Assembly: GCA_017428545.1 (NCBI GenBank)
Contig: JAFRQR010000008.1
Coordinates: 124,001-188,000, forward strand
DNA length: 64,000 bases
Reading direction: 5' to 3'
DNA from: Clostridiales bacterium
GTDB lineage: Bacteria > Bacillota > Clostridia > Saccharofermentanales > Saccharofermentanaceae
Shown: one piece after another, positions 35,100-43,511 of the stretch
Layout: every line of letters begins with the position of its first letter
Position numbering within the stretch: the first letter of the stretch is position 1
Notes under the pieces: model-generated
The model's database searches: none
What the model saw: only the letters and a program-made list of their open reading frames with translations
Told to the model about the DNA's origin: nothing
Program-made: the position numbers and the translations under genes

Positions 35100-37215
35100 G
35101 ATCCGCCTCGACACACCTGTACAGTTTCTTCCGAAAGTCGGTGAAAGACGTGCCAAGCAGCTCGAAAAACTCGGCGTTTTCTGTGTGTATGATCTTCTGA
35201 CTTTCTTCCCGAGAAGATACGAAGACTGGTCCGAATGCGTGCCGCTTTTTCAGCTTGAACATGATAAAGACCAGTCCTTTATCGCTACGATCGTAAGTAC
35301 TCCGAAAGTCAGCAGGAACCGCGGCAAGACCACGATCTTCGCGACCCTTTCCGACGGCACCTGCAGTATCCGCGCGGTGTGGTTCAACCAGCCGTATCTG
35401 GCGGAGAAAATGGCTGCCGGTGAAGAGTATTTTTTCCACGGAAGGATCACACGCGACGGATTCACTTTCCAGGTAGTGAATCCCGTTTTTGACCAAAGGC
35501 AAAAGGACGAAGACAAACATTCGCTGATCCAGCCGATCTATCCTTTGACCGCAGGGCTGAAGCAGGGTCATATCCGTGCGATCGTGAACATTGCACTGGA
35601 TCGTGCGCTGCCGCTTCTTTCGGAAGTGCTGCCGCTCTTTTTCAGAAAAGAGCAGAAGCTCTGCGCGATCCGATATGCCTATGAAAAGATCCATCGACCC
35701 GATACGATGGAAGAAGTCGATATTGCAAGAAAGTATCTCGTTTTCGAGGAACTGTTCCTCCTTCGCGGCGCTCTTTCGGTCTATAAACTCGAGCAGAAAG
35801 ATATGCGCGCGTCCTGCCCGATCCGCGGGAAAAAAGAGGATATGGAGAAGTTTACCAAAATCGTAAAAGGACTTCCGTTTACGCTTACGGAAGACCAGTC
35901 GAAGGTCACACACGATATCCTTTCCGATATCTCTTCCGAACGCCCCATGAACCGGCTCGTCCAAGGTGATGTAGGTTCCGGTAAAACGGTCGTTGCTTTC
36001 TTAAGTATGGCGGCCTGCGCGATCGCAGGTTATCAGGCGGTGTTCATGGCGCCGACCGCGGTCCTTGCCTCGCAGCACTATGAGACTTTTAAGAAGTTTC
36101 TGGGCGGAACGGACATCGGCTGTGAGCTTTTGCTCGGCAGCACGACGGCAAAGAAAAAAGCAGAGATCCGGGAAGGCTTGAAATCAGGAAAGATCAAGAT
36201 CCTGGTCGGCACCCATGCGGTGCTTTCGGAAAAGAATATTTTTCCGAATCTGGCCCTGATGGTCACGGACGAGCAGCACCGTTTCGGTGTTAAGCAAAGA
36301 TCTTCCACGGAAGAACGGGCCGACCACGGCATCCATACCCTCGTCATGTCGGCAACGCCGATCCCGAGAACGCTGGGACTTGTGCTTTTCGGCGATATGG
36401 ATGTATCGGTCATTAAGAGTATGCCGAAGGGCCGTCAGCCCATTAAGACCATCCGTGCTTCGTTTGAAGAAGAGGGACGGGTGATTGCGACGATCCGCCA
36501 GGAAGTGCAAAAAGGGCATCAGGTGTATGTCGTATGCCCGATGATCGAGGAACTCCAGGAAGATGCGTACGAGGACGAGGAGGGCACACTTGCCCAGAGG
36601 ATGAAGTCCGACCTCGAGTCTGCGGTACAGTACTATGAGACATTAAGTAACGGCGACCTTTCCGATATGCATGTCGGGCTTTTACACGGCCGCATGAAGA
36701 CCGCGGAAAAAGAAAAGGTCATGAAAGAATTCGGCGAAGGCAATATCGATGTTCTCGTATCGACCACGGTCATCGAAGTCGGTGTCGACAATCCGAACGC
36801 GACCCTGATGGTCGTCAGAAATGCCGAGAGATTCGGTCTTTCGACACTGCATCAGCTTCGCGGCCGTATCGGACGCGGAAGCCTTCAGTCCGCATGCATA
36901 TTGCAGACGGATAAGTACGAAGGTGTCTCGAAAGAAAGGATCGACATGATGTGCGAGACCACCGATGGTTTCCGCCTGGCCGAAAAGGATATGCTCCTTC
37001 GCGGAACAGGTGATTTCTTCGGTACGAAGCAGCACGGTATCCCGCAGCTGAAGATGGCAAATCTGTATCGCGACGCGGCCTGCCTCGATCCGATCGAAAA
37101 GGCGATCGGGAAGATGATCGCGGAAGATCCGAAACTGGAAAGACCCGAGGCGAAGATCATGCTGGAGGCTTTCCATAATCATTTCGGCGATGCCTGGCAG
37201 AAGCCGAGCCTCTGA
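35092..37215 (+). CDS. recG: ATP-dependent DNA helicase RecG
   Basis: RecG remodels stalled forks and branched DNA. The 707-residue protein has an N-terminal wedge/OB domain (GKTTIFATLSDGTCSIRAVWFNQPYL), Walker A GDVGSGKT, the DEQH box TDEQHRFGVKQR, motif III MSATPIPRTL and motif VI HQLRGRIGRG. The length is slightly above the usual 680-690, with an inserted charged stretch near EELQEDAYEDEEG. It overlaps nth by eight bases. Confidence 0.97.
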   Translation: MAEIRLDTPVQFLPKVGERRAKQLEKLGVFCVYDLLTFFPRRYEDWSECVPLFQLEHDKDQSFIATIVSTPKVSRNRGKTTIFATLSDGTCSIRAVWFNQPYLAEKMAAGEEYFFHGRITRDGFTFQVVNPVFDQRQKDEDKHSLIQPIYPLTAGLKQGHIRAIVNIALDRALPLLSEVLPLFFRKEQKLCAIRYAYEKIHRPDTMEEVDIARKYLVFEELFLLRGALSVYKLEQKDMRASCPIRGKKEDMEKFTKIVKGLPFTLTEDQSKVTHDILSDISSERPMNRLVQGDVGSGKTVVAFLSMAACAIAGYQAVFMAPTAVLASQHYETFKKFLGGTDIGCELLLGSTTAKKKAEIREGLKSGKIKILVGTHAVLSEKNIFPNLALMVTDEQHRFGVKQRSSTEERADHGIHTLVMSATPIPRTLGLVLFGDMDVSVIKSMPKGRQPIKTIRASFEEEGRVIATIRQEVQKGHQVYVVCPMIEELQEDAYEDEEGTLAQRMKSDLESAVQYYETLSNGDLSDMHVGLLHGRMKTAEKEKVMKEFGEGNIDVLVSTTVIEVGVDNPNATLMVVRNAERFGLSTLHQLRGRIGRGSLQSACILQTDKYEGVSKERIDMMCETTDGFRLAEKDMLLRGTGDFFGTKQHGIPQLKMANLYRDAACLDPIEKAIGKMIAEDPKLERPEAKIMLEAFHNHFGDAWQKPSL

Positions 37216-37270
37216 AAATGTTCTTGTTTTGCCTGATCGTATAGAAATCTTTTCCCAAATGGCGAAGTAG

Positions 37271-37279
37271 TGGTATAGT
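37271..37279 (+). promoter_or_regulatory. Extended -10 promoter for rsmD
   Basis: TGGTATAGT (37271-37279) matches TGn-TATAAT with one difference. The -35 position (TTTCCC) is poor. It lies 41 bases before rsmD in the only sizeable gap after recG. Confidence 0.45.
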
Positions 37280-37320
37280 AGGAAAACAAACCCGAAGAAT
37301 TGAAGGAGAATCCGAGATAA

Positions 37321-37878
37321 ATGCCGAGAGTGGTATCCGGAAAATGCAGAGGAACGGTGCTCGAAGCGCCGAAAGGAGATGCGACGCGTCCGACGACCGA
37401 TAAGGTCAAGGAGGCGATCTTTTCGAGCATCCAGATGAGGGTGCCGGGAAGTGCTTTTCTCGATGTGTTTTCGGGCACGGGACAAATGGCGATCGAGGCT
37501 TTGTCCCGGGGCGCAGAATCCGCGGTCCTCATTGACCAGGCGGGGAAAAGCCAGCAGGTCATCGCCAGAAACCTTGAAAAAACGCACCTGAAGGAGCATG
37601 CCCGTCCCATGAAGATGGCATTTGCCGAGGCGATGAAACTTCTCGGGAAAAAGGGCGAGTCCTTCGACATCATATTCATGGATCCTCCGTATGCCATGGC
37701 AAGTGCTTTTGCCAAGACGGCTTCGGAACTCATCAAGGAGTACGGCCTTTTATCTGAGGGCGGGATCTTCATCGTCGAATCCGACGCAGATACTGAAATT
37801 TCTACAATTGTAACCAATATGACATGTATTAAGAGTTGTAAGTACGGGTCAACTTTGGTAACATTCTTTGTAGAATAA
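37321..37878 (+). CDS. rsmD: 16S rRNA (guanine966-N2)-methyltransferase RsmD
   Basis: RsmD methylates G966 of 16S rRNA. The 185-residue protein has PRVVSGKCRGTVLEAPKG, RPTTDKVKEAIFSSIQ, the SAM-binding segment FLDVFSGTGQMAIEALSRGA and the catalytic DPPY in IIFMDPPYAM. GAAGGAG lies 14 bases before ATG, rather far. The rsmD-coaD pairing is standard in Firmicutes. Confidence 0.95.
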   Translation: MPRVVSGKCRGTVLEAPKGDATRPTTDKVKEAIFSSIQMRVPGSAFLDVFSGTGQMAIEALSRGAESAVLIDQAGKSQQVIARNLEKTHLKEHARPMKMAFAEAMKLLGKKGESFDIIFMDPPYAMASAFAKTASELIKEYGLLSEGGIFIVESDADTEISTIVTNMTCIKSCKYGSTLVTFFVE

Positions 37879-37908
37879 GAAAGGTATGCGCAACAAGGAG
37901 AAACCGAT

Positions 37909-38403
37909 TTGAAAACGTTTATTTTTCCCGGTAGTTTCGACCCGTTTTCACTGGGTCACATCGACATCGCAAAAAGAGCTTCCCGCCTTTGCGACAAGCT
38001 CGTCGTCGCTGTCATGATCAACCGCGCAAAGAATTCCTTATTCACCGTTGAAGAACGTGTGGAGATGGCAAAGATCTGCTTAAAGGACGTTCCGAATATC
38101 GAGGTCATTTCGAGAGAATCACTTCTCGTCGATGTATATCGTGAGCTCGGCGCATCCGCGGTCGTAAGAGGCCTTCGGAGCGAATCGGATTTCCGTTATG
38201 AAGCCGAGATGAACGCGGCGAACACATTGATGTTCCCGGACTATCAGGTCATCTTCCTGCCGTGCCGCGCCGACCTGGCATTTACCAGTTCGTCCATTAT
38301 CAAAGAAGTTGCTTATTACGGCGGCGACATCAGCAGGATGTGCGTGCCGCAGATCGAAGAGATGGTTCATAAAAAACTGCTTGAAAAGCAAGCGGAAAAG
38401 TAA
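37909..38403 (+). CDS. coaD: Phosphopantetheine adenylyltransferase
   Basis: CoaD makes dephospho-CoA from 4'-phosphopantetheine and ATP. The 164-residue hexameric enzyme has PGSFDPFSLGHIDIAKRA with the GH of the nucleotidyltransferase motif, VVRGLRSESDFRYEAEMNAAN and TSSSIIKEVAYYGGD. It follows rsmD by 30 bases and precedes the coiled-coil gene by 32. Confidence 0.97.
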   Translation: MKTFIFPGSFDPFSLGHIDIAKRASRLCDKLVVAVMINRAKNSLFTVEERVEMAKICLKDVPNIEVISRESLLVDVYRELGASAVVRGLRSESDFRYEAEMNAANTLMFPDYQVIFLPCRADLAFTSSSIIKEVAYYGGDISRMCVPQIEEMVHKKLLEKQAEK

Positions 38404-38435
38404 TATACGCGAATAGCGCTTAGGAGGTTTTTCAT

Positions 38436-38903
38436 ATGCCGGATGGAAATGTGAGAACATCAGATAAGGATCTATACGAACTTCTCGATCAGCTGCAGGC
38501 AACGATCGAGCAGGCCAAGGGCGTGCCGTTTTCCGACAACTGTGTCGTAGACCGTGCCGACGTTCTTTACTGGATCAAGCAGATCAGAGCGAGCTTCCCG
38601 TCGGAAGTCCAGCAGGCCAAGTGGATCGTTGACCATCAGCATCAGGTCGTCGCTTCTGCGCGCCAGAAAGCGGAGAGTATCCTCCGCCAGTCTGAGCAGC
38701 GTCAGGCGATCATGGTCGATGAGCATCAGGTCACACTGCTTGCCAAAGAGCAGAGCGAGAGGATCTTAACGGAAGCGAACCAGCAGTCCGAAGAGATCTA
38801 CGCACGTTCGATCGATTATGCGAGAAAGAGACTGACGGAACTCGAAAATGAACTGACGGATATTCTCGTACGTGTTCAAAAGGACAAGAAAGAGTTAAAA
38901 TAA
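38436..38903 (+). CDS. Cytosolic coiled-coil protein resembling ATP synthase subunit B/H
   Basis: The 155-residue protein has no signal peptide or membrane segment. From about residue 50 to the end it is helical, Gln/Glu/Ala/Arg-rich and predicted to form a coiled coil (for example ARQKAESILRQSEQRQA). Genes of this type follow coaD in many Clostridia and are often annotated as V-type ATPase subunit H-like, though this reflects the coiled coil only. GGAGG precedes the start. Function unknown. Confidence 0.7.
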   Translation: MPDGNVRTSDKDLYELLDQLQATIEQAKGVPFSDNCVVDRADVLYWIKQIRASFPSEVQQAKWIVDHQHQVVASARQKAESILRQSEQRQAIMVDEHQVTLLAKEQSERILTEANQQSEEIYARSIDYARKRLTELENELTDILVRVQKDKKELK

Positions 38904-38932
38904 GAAGTAACATAGTCCCGGCTTTCGAGGAA

Positions 38933-38968
38933 AAAGTGCTTTTCGGAAGGTGCTTTTTCAGAAGGTGC
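38933..38968 (+). repeat. Tandem imperfect AAGGTGCTTTTTC repeats
   Basis: Two copies of a unit of about 14 bases, AAGTGCTTTTCGG (from 38934) and AAGGTGCTTTTTCA (from 38947), are followed by a partial AAGGTGC (38962). They fill the gap between the coiled-coil gene and the ATPase gene. The GTGCTTTT core recurs through the window. Confidence 0.5.
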
Positions 38969-39004
38969 GGGGAGGCCTTGGTATAAGAACAGGCGGTGAA
39001 GAAC

Positions 39005-40198
39005 GTGTTACTTGGTATTCATATTCAAAACTTCGGTTTATTCAAAGATGACTGTATTGGTGCGCTTCTTCCGGACATCCGGAAGGATCCCGGGCAGTCA
39101 TCTCTTGCTTTATCTGCGGGATTGGAGATCGCGCATCCCTTGAACGGTATTGAGGCCCTGATCGGCAGGAACCACTCGGGAAAGACGATGTTTTTCTCGT
39201 TTTTGTCGTTCGTGCAGGGCGCGGTCGTAAAGGGCCCTGCGGCGGCATCGACGGAGTCCGGAAGATCGGGATTTGCAAATCTTCTCGGCGATCGGGACGA
39301 GCCCATGATCTGCACTTTGTGCTTTAAGTTTTATGACCCGCAGGAAAAGGATACGACCTATCTCGAGTACCGGCTCGTGATCGATGCGAACGTCCATGGA
39401 AAGCCGCATTTCGAGGAGGAAAAACTAACACTGTGGCGCGAGGGCATGGACGAGCCGAAAGACATTCTCTCTTTTAAGCAAGGTAAGGGTTTCGTACTTT
39501 TTAAGGGCGAAAAGATGGACGGCGAGATGAACGACTCGATGACGAGTGCGCTTCACGCGTACGGCTCCATGAAACAGTTCTATTTTACGAACAGGACATA
39601 CCGCGAGATCCTCAGGTGGTACTTCGTCGGTTTCCGGAAGGATCAGACCTATCAGATCCCCGAAGATATGACGCCGGGCGGACATAAGCACTTAAATAAC
39701 GAGGGTTCCAATGCCAAGAACGTGCTCGCTTATCTTCGTCAGGAAAAACCCGGGGAGTATAAGGCGATCTTAAGTAAACTGATGGATGCGATCCCGGGAC
39801 TTCGTGATAAGGACGAGAAGTCGGTCCTTAAACATTTTCAAAAGCCGGATATGCTGGCACTGTTTTTGCTTCTGCTTTCCGATCCGGACCCGAAACCGCT
39901 GATCCTTATGGAGTCTCCGGACGAGGGACTTTATCACGACATGCTCGATATTCTGGCCTCCGAGATGCGCAACTATTCGATGCGTTACCCAGGATGTCAG
40001 ATCTTTTTCACGACTCACAATCCGTATATTCTCGAGAATCTCTCGCCGTCGGAGATCTGGGTATTCTCCCGTGGCGAAAAGACATGGGATGACCAGATCG
40101 AGATCCGCTGTGCAGGCTCGATTCCGATCGTGCAGGAACTTTACGATCAGGGTGTCGGCATGGGCGCGATCTGGTACGCGGGACATTTTGACAACTGA
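39005..40198 (+). CDS. AAA ATPase (AAA_21/OLD-like), candidate defence protein
   Basis: The 397-residue protein starts LLGIHIQNFGLFKD, the N-terminal strand typical of SMC/OLD-like AAA ATPases. Walker A is IGRNHSGKTMFFS (about residue 47-57), and the late segment LILMESPDEGLYHDML acts as Walker B with catalytic Glu, followed by QIFFTTHNPYILENL with the switch His. GTG 39005 is preferred because AGGCGG lies eight bases upstream; GTG 38996 is also open. The next gene encodes a Toprim-like protein 39 bases away. Such ATPase-Toprim pairs (PARIS, AbiL, OLD-type) defend against phages; that role is inferred. Confidence 0.75.
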   Translation: MLLGIHIQNFGLFKDDCIGALLPDIRKDPGQSSLALSAGLEIAHPLNGIEALIGRNHSGKTMFFSFLSFVQGAVVKGPAAASTESGRSGFANLLGDRDEPMICTLCFKFYDPQEKDTTYLEYRLVIDANVHGKPHFEEEKLTLWREGMDEPKDILSFKQGKGFVLFKGEKMDGEMNDSMTSALHAYGSMKQFYFTNRTYREILRWYFVGFRKDQTYQIPEDMTPGGHKHLNNEGSNAKNVLAYLRQEKPGEYKAILSKLMDAIPGLRDKDEKSVLKHFQKPDMLALFLLLLSDPDPKPLILMESPDEGLYHDMLDILASEMRNYSMRYPGCQIFFTTHNPYILENLSPSEIWVFSRGEKTWDDQIEIRCAGSIPIVQELYDQGVGMGAIWYAGHFDN

Positions 40199-40237
40199 GT
40201 AAGACAGAAATAGACGACCGAAAGGAATGGCTCCTGG

Positions 40238-40903
40238 ATGCGAGTAGAGATCCTAAGTGAAGACAGATCAGGTGGCGTTGTTCTACAGCGTCTGACGAAC
40301 TGTATACTAAAACAATATACGCAGGATTTTGAGTCCTATCTGCGCCCCCATCGCGGATGCGGGTACTGGCCGACTCATCCTGACGAAAAACCGGAGCCGC
40401 TGGCTGCCGGTCTTCTGGAGCTTCTTCCGGCGAAACTTCGCGCATACGACAAAGTCTATGCCGGAACGGACATCATCGTGATCGTCTGTATCGATTCCGA
40501 TGACCACGATCCGGAAGAACTTATGAGTAAACTAAAGGATACTTGCCGCCGTTATGCGAGAGATCTTGCTACAGTCATCGCGATCTCCGTTGAAGAGATG
40601 GAGAGCTGGATCCTTGCGGACAAAAACGCGATCCTTCTTGCGTATCCGGAAGCGGATCTCAAAAGGCTTTCCGAATACGAACAGGACAGCATCTGCGGTA
40701 CCTGGGAGGTGCTTTGCGATGTGCTTCTTCGCGAGCAGTCACACAGGATCAAAAAGATCGGCTATCCCGCCATCGGCCAGTATAAGGCGACCTGGGCGGA
40801 GAAGATATCTAAGTACATGCTTCCCGGAAACAACGTTTCTCCGAGTTTTAAGAAGTTCGAGCTTGCACTGACCGGCGCGGTGAAGAAGGTGCTCAATGGC
40901 TGA
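40238..40903 (+). CDS. DUF4276-like protein with Toprim-type acidic residues
   Basis: The 221-residue protein has an N-terminal acidic motif EILSEDRSGGVVLQRL (compare the EG-TE motif of OLD/Toprim nucleases), a central hydrophobic strand ending in the acidic cluster CIDSDDHDPEE near residue 88 (DxD type), and VEEMESWILADKNAIL, a segment typical of DUF4276 proteins. The C-terminal part IKKIGYPAIGQYKATWAEKI also fits. It is the apparent effector partner of the ATPase upstream. Its last eight bases overlap hemW. The family assignment is from motif recall, not a search. Confidence 0.65.
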   Translation: MRVEILSEDRSGGVVLQRLTNCILKQYTQDFESYLRPHRGCGYWPTHPDEKPEPLAAGLLELLPAKLRAYDKVYAGTDIIVIVCIDSDDHDPEELMSKLKDTCRRYARDLATVIAISVEEMESWILADKNAILLAYPEADLKRLSEYEQDSICGTWEVLCDVLLREQSHRIKKIGYPAIGQYKATWAEKISKYMLPGNNVSPSFKKFELALTGAVKKVLNG

Positions 40904-42107
40904 TCTTTCTGCGGTTACGGCGGGTATTCCGTCTGTTTCTTCTGCTTATATCCATATTCCATTTTGTGTAAGAAAATGCGCATACTGCGATTTTCTTTCT
41001 TTTCCGTCGTGTGTGGACCAGATCGGCGAGTATGTCGATGCGGTGTGTAATGAAGTGCTTTTGGCGAAGAAGTGGTTTAGTTCCGGTGATTCCGACACGG
41101 ACGCAGCGGGCTCCCAAGCACCGCTTCGGACGATCTATTTCGGAGGCGGCACTCCGTCGCTGCTTTCTCCTTCACAGGTGGGAAGGATCCTCGAGGCTCT
41201 TTCTAAGGCGTACGGCATTTCCGAAGGATGCGAGATCACGCTCGAAGCTAATCCCGGAACGGTTGATGAAGAGAAACTTTCGGGGTTTAGGGAAGCGGGC
41301 ATCAATCGATTATCGATCGGCATCCAGAGCCTGGATGATTCTGTGCTTAAGACCCTCGGAAGGATACATGATGCAGAGACGGCAAAACGCGCGGTCATAG
41401 ACGCGAAGGCCGCGGGCTTTAGTAACATCTCCTGCGACATGATGCTCGGTATTCCGGGACAGACGATGAAAAGCGTTCAAGATACGCTTTCTTTCTTCCT
41501 CGAAAAAGAGATCCCGCACATCTCGCTATATTCTCTGATCCTCGAAGAAGGAACACCGATGTATGCGCGTTATGGTGGTGATATCGAGAAGTATGTCACC
41601 CAGGAAGAGGACCGGGAGATGTATCATCTTGTGATTTCTGCTCTTAAGGAGAACGGCTTTATTCACTACGAGATCAGCAACATGGCGCGCCCCGGATTTG
41701 AGAGCCGTCATAACTCGATGTACTGGCGCGCCGAACCGTACTATGCATTCGGTGTCGGAGCGCACTATTATATCGGATCTGAGCGCGGGCGCCACGCCGA
41801 AACGCTCGATGAATATCTCTCGGCGATGAAGAATTCTCCCGTCAAGAAAGAAGATGTTCTTTTCACGGAAGAGATCCTGTCAGAAGAAGATAGGAAAAAA
41901 GAGTTCATGATGCTCGGGTTCAGGACCCGAAGCGGCGTGGGCGAACAGGCGTTCTTTCAAAGATTCAAAGTGAATGTGGAAAGTGCTTTTGGCGCGGAAA
42001 TAGAAAAAGAGATCAAGGCAGGACTTGTCGAGTTTTCTGACGGCGCATACAGGCTCACAGAAAAGGGATTTGACCTTGCCAATCAGGTGTTTATGGACTA
42101 CGTCTGA
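40896..42107 (+). CDS. hemW: HemW, radical-SAM heme chaperone
   Basis: HemW belongs to the coproporphyrinogen dehydrogenase-like radical SAM family but acts in heme transfer. The 403-residue protein has the [4Fe-4S] motif CVRKCAYCDF near residues 25-34, YFGGGTPSLLS, LEANPGTVDEEK, and the HemW marker HNSMYW. A CysI residue typical of true HemN N-termini is missing. It overlaps the DUF4276 gene by eight bases, so its expression may be coupled to that pair. Confidence 0.92.
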   Translation: MADLSAVTAGIPSVSSAYIHIPFCVRKCAYCDFLSFPSCVDQIGEYVDAVCNEVLLAKKWFSSGDSDTDAAGSQAPLRTIYFGGGTPSLLSPSQVGRILEALSKAYGISEGCEITLEANPGTVDEEKLSGFREAGINRLSIGIQSLDDSVLKTLGRIHDAETAKRAVIDAKAAGFSNISCDMMLGIPGQTMKSVQDTLSFFLEKEIPHISLYSLILEEGTPMYARYGGDIEKYVTQEEDREMYHLVISALKENGFIHYEISNMARPGFESRHNSMYWRAEPYYAFGVGAHYYIGSERGRHAETLDEYLSAMKNSPVKKEDVLFTEEILSEEDRKKEFMMLGFRTRSGVGEQAFFQRFKVNVESAFGAEIEKEIKAGLVEFSDGAYRLTEKGFDLANQVFMDYV

Positions 42108-42217
42108 ATCGGAGGATGGCGCTTTTCGAGCGGTACTTGCAGGAGAGGCGCCGCGGGTGTTAAATAAGTGTATCCTCATTATGATGTAATACTGATCAGA
42201 TGATATTTTCTCTTATG

Positions 42218-42254
42218 GAGAGTCTTCGGGATTTCGGGGCTCTCTTTTTGTTTT
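42218..42254 (+). terminator. Terminator after hemW
   Basis: GAGAGTC (42218-42224) pairs with GGCTCTC (42238-42244), followed by TTTTTGTTTT. It lies about 110 bases after the hemW stop and just before the nuclease-like gene. Confidence 0.8.
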
Positions 42255-42282
42255 GGATGGGGAAATCTTTTTGAAAGCGGGA

Positions 42283-43089
42283 ATGACTATGAATCCTTTG
42301 ATCAAAGATCTGATGGCGAGAAAGCAGAAACTGGAGACGGTGATCGGCAAGGCCGAGGCGGAACTGAAGAAACTGCCGGAGGGGAAACTGTGGGTGTCAC
42401 CGGTCCGACACACCGTGCAGTATTACCAGGTAGTGAAATTATCCGGAGTTGTGACGAGAAAGTATCTGAATCAGAAGAATGAAAAATGCAGAAACGGGTT
42501 GGCGCAGAGAGAGTATCTGACGCGGTTGCTTAAGTTTGCCAAGGCTGAACTTAAGGATATCGACCGTATCCTTGAAGCGAAACATCTGCTTCGGGCGGAT
42601 GAGATATATTCGCATCTGCATCCCAATAAGAAGGCGCTGGTAATTCCGATGCTGATGGACGACGAGGAGTTCGCCAAGTGGTGGGAGAGCAGACCTTTTG
42701 AGGCTTATGATAAGTGGCCGGAGGAACTGAAATATTCTACGAAAAGGGGAGAGCTGGTGCGAACAAAATCGGAGGCCATGATTGCGGATGCTTACTATGA
42801 TCTTGGTATTCCTTATCGATACGAATGCCCTGTCAGGCTGAGTGATGGAAAGGTAAGACATCCTGATTTTACTCTTCTTCATAAGAGTGAACGTAAGGTG
42901 ATCTATCATGAGCATTTTGGAATGCTGGATGATGCGCGATATCGTACGGATAACGTGCAGAAGCTGGATCTGTATCGGCGAAACGGCATCTATGTGGGGA
43001 AGAATCTGATCCTTACGTTCGAGGTCGCGGGGAGTCCTTTGAATATCCGGTCATTTAAGCAGAATATGAAAGAGATGTTTGGGGTATAG
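42283..43089 (+). CDS. PD-(D/E)XK nuclease-like protein
   Basis: The 268-residue protein has a helical Lys/Glu-rich N-terminal half and a C-terminal half resembling PD-(D/E)XK nucleases: RTKSEAMIADAYYDLGIPYRYE (helix 1 with Glu), VRHPDFTLL (PD motif), then KVIYHEHFGMLDDARY, where Glu-His stands for the (D/E)xK pair. Start at ATG 42283 is weakly supported by GCGGGA; a TTG at 42253 is also open but lies on the terminator. Its codons differ from its neighbours (more AGA, GGG and ATT), suggesting transfer. The role may be in defence or a mobile element remnant. Confidence 0.6.
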   Translation: MTMNPLIKDLMARKQKLETVIGKAEAELKKLPEGKLWVSPVRHTVQYYQVVKLSGVVTRKYLNQKNEKCRNGLAQREYLTRLLKFAKAELKDIDRILEAKHLLRADEIYSHLHPNKKALVIPMLMDDEEFAKWWESRPFEAYDKWPEELKYSTKRGELVRTKSEAMIADAYYDLGIPYRYECPVRLSDGKVRHPDFTLLHKSERKVIYHEHFGMLDDARYRTDNVQKLDLYRRNGIYVGKNLILTFEVAGSPLNIRSFKQNMKEMFGV

Positions 43090-43096
43090 GTGTTTT

Positions 43097-43396
43097 ATGA
43101 AGGTTGATGAGAATGGATCCTTCTATGGTGCATGTGAAAAGTTCTATTTTAGAAAAGCCACTTGTATGCTTACAAAGAGGGATCGAGTTGAGACAGTTCA
43201 AATTGGCGATTTTGCAAATATCACATGTATATTTCTCCCTTTTTGGGGGAAGGATGAAGCCAATATACATGTGGTTTTGATAGAAAAGGAAAGCGACATG
43301 TTTTTTCGTCCTGATATGATCGATGTGTACATGTGGAAATCTATAAAAATCTGTTTTCACATGTTGATGTTTCAAAAGTATACATGTGGAATATGA
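43097..43396 (+). CDS. Doubtful 99-residue open frame over the ACATGT array
   Basis: The frame reads MKVDENGSFYGACEKF and continues through the ACATGT palindromes. It has no good ribosome-binding site, no recognised domain, and the opposite strand is also open over almost the same span. Cys, Phe and Met are frequent because CACATG/ACATGT words translate into them. It may be a small horizontally acquired gene, but the repeat array explains the sequence at least as well. Confidence 0.2.
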   Translation: MKVDENGSFYGACEKFYFRKATCMLTKRDRVETVQIGDFANITCIFLPFWGKDEANIHVVLIEKESDMFFRPDMIDVYMWKSIKICFHMLMFQKYTCGI

Positions 43397-43418
43397 GATA
43401 CGGGAAAATCCACATGAT
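43222..43418. repeat. Array of ACATGT palindromes at roughly 30-base spacing
   Basis: Copies: CACATGTA (43222), TACATGTG (43266), ACATGT (43296), TACATGTG (43328), CACATGT (43358), TACATGTG (43381), and a CACATG half-copy (43411). Successive steps are about 44, 30, 32, 30, 23 and 30 bases. Full copies tend to end in GTGG plus a T- or A-rich run. The region is AT-rich and lies between the nuclease-like gene and the CPBP protease gene. Confidence 0.65.
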
Positions 43419-43511
43419 TATCCCTCAGTAAAAGGGGACTGTGGTGTAGGAAGTCTCGTTTATTCTTGGTATCGGTTGTGTTATTCTGAATAAAGTGAAG
43501 GAGAAGTAGCA

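Noticed and set aside
43055..43375. 106-residue open frame on the minus strand
   Set aside because: Overlaps the ACATGT array and the end of the nuclease-like gene; palindromes keep both strands open and there is no start signal.
43222..43418. CRISPR array
   Set aside because: The repeated unit is only 6-8 bases and palindromic, the stretches between are not of constant length, and no cas genes are nearby.
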